10,041 bases of DNA from CAZKFH01 sp050693165. Its GTDB lineage: Bacteria; Actinomycetota; UBA4738; CALAEC01. The position numbers were made by a program, and so were the translations under genes. Location of the stretch: positions 1 through 10,041 of the forward strand of contig JBOGVX010000152.1 of assembly GCA_050693165.1 (NCBI GenBank), read 5' to 3'. The notes under the pieces were generated by a model. It saw nothing but the letters and a program-made list of their open reading frames with translations. It had not been told where the DNA came from and ran no database searches. Positions within the stretch are counted from its first letter, which is position 1; each line of letters begins with the position of its first letter. Shown here in pieces: positions 7,029 through 10,041 of the stretch.

Positions 7029-8717
7029 TTGTCCGCTGCCCGAGCTCGTCTCCGCGTCGGTGTGGTTGTCGGCTGCGCGTTCATCACGCTCGCGGTACCT
7101 CTGCGACAAGCTGCACGTGCTCTGCCAGGTAGTGAGGCCGGATTCGAATGGGTCGAGGCGACCATCGAGGAGATCCACGGGGCGTTCGAGGACGGCTCGC
7201 TCGACTGTGAATCGCTGGTCCGCGGGTACACCCAGCGCATCGCCGCCTATGACAACGCGGGTCCCAGTCTGCAGAGCGTGATCTCGGTCGATGCGGATGC
7301 CGCTGCCGAGGCCATGGCGCTCGACGCGGCGTTCGAGCACGGGGGTCCCGTCGGCCCCCTCCACTGCGTGCCGATCGTGCTGAAGGACAACATCGATACC
7401 TATGACCTGCCGACGACGGCCGGCTCGCGCTCGCTGGAGAGCGCCCGACCGCCGGACGACGCCTTCATCGTGGCCCGGCTCCGAGCTGCGGGTGCCCTCG
7501 TGCTCGGGAAGGCGAACATGGACGAGTTCGCAATGGGATTCAAGGGCAGCAGCTCGCTCGGCGGGCAGGTGCGAAACCCCTACGATCTGACACGCGGCCC
7601 GGGGGGGTCGAGCAGCGGGACCGGCGCGGCAGTCGCAGCGAGCTTAGCGACGGCGGGTCTGGGAACCGACACCGGCGGCTCGATCCGCGTTCCTTCCAGT
7701 GTCGAGGGTCTGGTGGGGATCCGGCCGAGCCTTAGGCTGTTGAGCCAGGACGGTGTTATCCCGCTTGCTCATTTCCAGGACGCCGTCGGGCCGATGTGCC
7801 GGACGGTCCAGGACTGTGCGGCACTGCTGACAGTGATGACAGGCTTCGATCCCGGCCCCTTCAGCGGCCAGAACACCGAGGCGCTCCAGCGCGACGACGA
7901 GGCCGTTGCGATTTCCTCCGAGGCCGATTACCTTGCCGAGACTGGCCTAGCTCCCGGCTACCGATACACGGACGCGCTCGATGCCGACGGGTTGCGAGGC
8001 GCTCGCATCGGAGTCGTCCGGGCGTTGTTCGGCCCCGATCCCGAGGTGCGCGGCGTCATGGAAGAGGCCATCCAGGCCATGCGTGAGGCCGGCGCGACCG
8101 TCGAGGACGTCGTGATCCCCGATCTGTCCACGATCACCGGCTACGCGAGCGTCAGCCGCTGGGAGTTCCGAGACCACCTGACGCAGTACCTGCAGTCCTG
8201 GCCTTCGGACCAGGACGGCCACGCGCGGACCTTTGAGGAGGTCGCGCTGAGTCTCGAGTACGAGACCGAGCGAGCGCTGAACTTCCTCGACTACGGCGTC
8301 AGCGGCGCGGCCCGTTACATGAACCCTGACTACGAGAGGAACACTCACGAGCGCAGTGACTACGTGGGACCGAGGGTGCTGGCCGCGATGAACCACACCG
8401 ACCTCGCCGGCACGCAGCTGGGTCAACCGTACGACGCGCTCCTTTACCCATCCCTGCAGTCGCCGCCAGCGGTCGGCGGACCACCGACGACGGGACCGAA
8501 CAACCGGCTCAGCCCGTTCACGGGACTTCCTGCGCTCTCGATGCCCGCGGGCTTCACGGTGGCCACGCCCGAGCGTCCCGCGCTACCGATCGGGTTGGAG
8601 CTGCTCGGGCGCGAGTTTGCGGAGTCGACGCTGATACGTCTCGCCTATGGGTACCAAGAGGTGGTGAAGGGCACCCTGCTCGAGCGTCAGGCCCCCGCGA
8701 CGACTCCGGAGCTCTGA
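7029..8717 (+). CDS. Exported amidase-signature hydrolase
   Basis: A 562-residue amidase-signature enzyme, a family that hydrolyses amide bonds with a Ser-cisSer-Lys triad. Lys is K119 (VLKDN), the cis-serine is S194 at the start of the SSSG run after GPGG, and the nucleophile is S218 in GTDTGGSIR. The gaps of 75 and 24 residues match those I recall for fatty acid amide hydrolase (142, 217, 241). The C-terminal SPFTGLPALSMPAG and IGLELLG segments are typical of the family, so it looks complete. The N-terminus has several arginines, a hydrophobic core at about 10-23 and an ARA cleavage site near residue 31, so it is probably exported through Sec. Signal peptide and absence of GatB or GatC neighbours argue against the tRNA amidotransferase subunit GatA. 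A TTA leucine codon lies at 7644 (residue 206), and a seven-G run precedes the cis-serine. The substrate cannot be told from sequence. Confidence 0.92.
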   Translation: MSAARARLRVGVVVGCAFITLAVPLRQAARALPGSEAGFEWVEATIEEIHGAFEDGSLDCESLVRGYTQRIAAYDNAGPSLQSVISVDADAAAEAMALDAAFEHGGPVGPLHCVPIVLKDNIDTYDLPTTAGSRSLESARPPDDAFIVARLRAAGALVLGKANMDEFAMGFKGSSSLGGQVRNPYDLTRGPGGSSSGTGAAVAASLATAGLGTDTGGSIRVPSSVEGLVGIRPSLRLLSQDGVIPLAHFQDAVGPMCRTVQDCAALLTVMTGFDPGPFSGQNTEALQRDDEAVAISSEADYLAETGLAPGYRYTDALDADGLRGARIGVVRALFGPDPEVRGVMEEAIQAMREAGATVEDVVIPDLSTITGYASVSRWEFRDHLTQYLQSWPSDQDGHARTFEEVALSLEYETERALNFLDYGVSGAARYMNPDYERNTHERSDYVGPRVLAAMNHTDLAGTQLGQPYDALLYPSLQSPPAVGGPPTTGPNNRLSPFTGLPALSMPAGFTVATPERPALPIGLELLGREFAESTLIRLAYGYQEVVKGTLLERQAPATTPEL

Positions 8718-8733
8718 GGGGCGGGAGGGCGGG
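8718..8733 (+). other. G-quadruplex motif directly after the amidase stop
   Basis: GGGGCGGGAGGGCGGG has four runs of at least three G separated by single bases, the arrangement that gives the most stable parallel quadruplexes. It abuts the TGA at 8715-8717 and lies on the RNA-like strand. A role in transcript 3' end formation or stability is inference. Confidence 0.55.
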
Positions 8734-8746
8734 CGGAGAAGTGGTC

Positions 8747-8803
8747 GGGATAGTTGCCTCGGCCGAGACGGACCCCTTCTCGGCTCTGGCAGGGATAGCT
8801 GCC
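8747..8803. repeat. Direct repeat GGGATAG[T/C]TGCC flanking a hairpin
   Basis: Copies at 8747-8758 and 8792-8803 match at 11 of 12 bases and start 45 bp apart. Between them, GCCGAGA (8762-8768) can pair with TCTCGGC (8778-8784). The right copy also lies in a small inverted repeat, GGCAG-N6-CTGCC (8788-8803). The element sits 65-121 bp upstream of the acyl-CoA ligase start and could hold regulator sites. No convincing promoter hexamers were seen here. Confidence 0.4.
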
Positions 8804-8856
8804 ACGCGGGATGCGGTCGGACGCGGAGCGGAGCAGAATGAGGCCCCCACACGCCC

Positions 8857-8862
8857 AGGAGG
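8857..8862 (+). promoter_or_regulatory. Ribosome binding site of the acyl-CoA ligase
   Basis: AGGAGG ends five bases before ATG 8868, a consensus site that settles this start. Confidence 0.85.
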
Positions 8863-8867
8863 TGCCC

Positions 8868-10041
8868 ATGCAGGGCCTGATGATGGACGACCACCAGCTC
8901 ACGCTCACCCGGCTCCTCGAGCGGGCCCGCAAGTACTTCCCCCACAAGAAGATCCTCACCAAGACGACGGACGGCTACTTCGCCTACACCTACGAGGACT
9001 TCTACGAGCGGGTCCAGCGCCTGGCCCGCGCGCTCACCGAGATGGGCGTGAAGGAAGGGGACCGGGTGGCCTCCTTCGCCTGGAACTCCCACCGCCACCT
9101 CGAGCTGTACTTCGCGGTGCCGGCCATCGGCGCGGTGCTGCACACCGTGAACATCCGCCTGTTCCCCGAGCAGATCGCGTTCATCGTCAACCACGCCGAG
9201 GACAAGGTGATGTTCGTCGACGACACGCTGTTCGAGCCGCTCTCGAAGCTCGCGCCGCACTTCAAGACCGTCGAGCGGTACATCGTCATGGGCGACTCGA
9301 CCGAGCAGCCCGCGCAGCCCGAGGGCCTCGAGACACCAACAGAGTCCTACGAGGCGCTCCTCGAGAAGCACGACCCCGACTTCACCTTCCCCGAGCTCGA
9401 CGAGAGGACCGCCTGCGTCATGTGCTACACGAGCGGGACCACCGGCAACCCCAAGGGTGTCCTGTACTCGCATCGCTCGCTGGTGCTGCACAGCATCGCC
9501 GTCGGCGGGACGGACGGTCTCGCGCTGAGCGAGAGGGACAGGATCCTTACCATCGTTCCGATGTTCCACGCCAACGCGTGGAGTCTGCCGTTCGGCGCCA
9601 CGATGCTCGGCGCCACGCAGATCTTCCCCGGACCGTTCATGGACCCGCACAGCCTCGCGTCGATGGTCGAGGAGCAGAAGGTCACGTTCTCGAGCGGCGT
9701 GCCGACGATCTGGATCGGCCTGCTCCAGGACCAGAAGGAGCACAACCACGACCTGTCCTCGCTCCGGCTGATCACGGCCGGCGGCTCGGCGGTGCCGGTG
9801 TCGATGATCGAGGCGTTCGACGGGCTCGGCATCCCGCTTCTCCAGGGCTGGGGGATGACCGAGACCGGGCCGGTGGGCTCGCTGTCGTGGGTGAAGGGCG
9901 ACCTCGCCGGGCTGCCGGGCGAGGAGCGCGCGCGGCTGCGCGCGAAGCAGGGGCTCGCGATGCCGCTGATCGAGCTGCGGCTGATCGGCGACGACGGCAC
10001 CGAGCAGCCCTGGGACGGCAAGGCGATGGGCGAGGTCCAGA
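8868..10041 (+). CDS. AlkK-type fatty acyl-CoA ligase (partial, C-terminus beyond right edge)
   Basis: The first 391 residues of an AMP-forming acyl-CoA synthetase, which activates a carboxylic acid with ATP and joins it to coenzyme A. The phosphate-binding motif is YTSGTTGNPKG at 187-197, followed by VLYSHRS. MFHANAW lies at 232-238 and the adenine-site motif GWGMTE at 327-332. The N-terminal MQGLMMDDHQLTLTRLL, WNSHRHLELYFAVPA from residue 72, RLFPEQIAF from 97 and NHAEDK at 108-113 closely resemble Pseudomonas AlkK and related medium-chain ligases as I recall them. Members run to about 540 residues, so roughly 150 residues, including the hinge and C-terminal catalytic lysine, are missing. 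It is cytoplasmic and likely feeds fatty acids into beta-oxidation or lipid modification. It is separated from the amidase by 150 bp and has its own strong ribosome binding site. The family is secure; the chain length preferred is not. Confidence 0.93.
   Translation, partial: MQGLMMDDHQLTLTRLLERARKYFPHKKILTKTTDGYFAYTYEDFYERVQRLARALTEMGVKEGDRVASFAWNSHRHLELYFAVPAIGAVLHTVNIRLFPEQIAFIVNHAEDKVMFVDDTLFEPLSKLAPHFKTVERYIVMGDSTEQPAQPEGLETPTESYEALLEKHDPDFTFPELDERTACVMCYTSGTTGNPKGVLYSHRSLVLHSIAVGGTDGLALSERDRILTIVPMFHANAWSLPFGATMLGATQIFPGPFMDPHSLASMVEEQKVTFSSGVPTIWIGLLQDQKEHNHDLSSLRLITAGGSAVPVSMIEAFDGLGIPLLQGWGMTETGPVGSLSWVKGDLAGLPGEERARLRAKQGLAMPLIELRLIGDDGTEQPWDGKAMGEVQ

Noticed and set aside
7065..7076. 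Lipobox-like VVGC in the amidase N-terminus (C16)
   Set aside because: Only about six hydrophobic residues precede the cysteine and the hydrophobic core extends past it to an ARA signal peptidase I site near residue 31.
7601..7607. Run of seven G before the catalytic serine codons as a programmed frameshift site
   Set aside because: The run encodes the conserved Gly-Gly of the amidase signature, and the zero frame continues through the whole conserved enzyme. No stop or alternative product makes a shift meaningful.

Overview
The window is GC-rich, uses GTG and TTG as well as ATG starts behind strong purine-rich ribosome binding sites, and carries a PknH-type extracellular sensor domain, which is mainly an actinobacterial fold. 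It most likely comes from an environmental member of the Actinomycetota; this assignment is inference. I see no rRNA, tRNA, CRISPR array, insertion sequence or phage gene. Both window edges cut through genes.

Layout. (1) Positions 1-822, minus strand: the N-terminal 274 residues of a metallo-beta-lactamase-fold hydrolase of the alkylsulfatase-like type, cut by the left edge. (2) 823-1010: a divergent intergenic region with a perfect 14-bp palindrome and a possible promoter facing right. (3) 1011-6182, plus strand: a 1723-residue, aspartate-rich secreted protein. It has twelve EF-hand/dockerin-like calcium loops grouped in four triplets, plus recurring beta-type modules. I recognise no named family for the whole protein. 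(4) 6188-6931: a membrane-anchored protein with a PknH-like extracellular sensor domain, five bases downstream and probably translationally coupled. (5) 6932-7028: a long hairpin and a second inverted repeat that reaches the next ribosome binding site. (6) 7029-8717: an exported amidase-signature hydrolase with the full Lys-Ser-Ser triad. (7) 8718-8867: a G-quadruplex motif abutting the stop codon, then a direct repeat flanking a small hairpin. (8) 8868-10041: the first 391 residues of an AlkK-type fatty acyl-CoA ligase, cut by the right edge.

How the genes may work together. The giant calcium-loop protein and the sensor-domain protein form a tight two-gene unit whose products both act outside the cytoplasmic membrane. 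They may form a surface or matrix protein with its membrane partner. This is the most unusual content of the window. The amidase is exported too but is separated by a hairpin and has its own ribosome binding site. The hydrolase and acyl-CoA ligase look like ordinary catabolic or lipid enzymes and need not be linked to the cassette.
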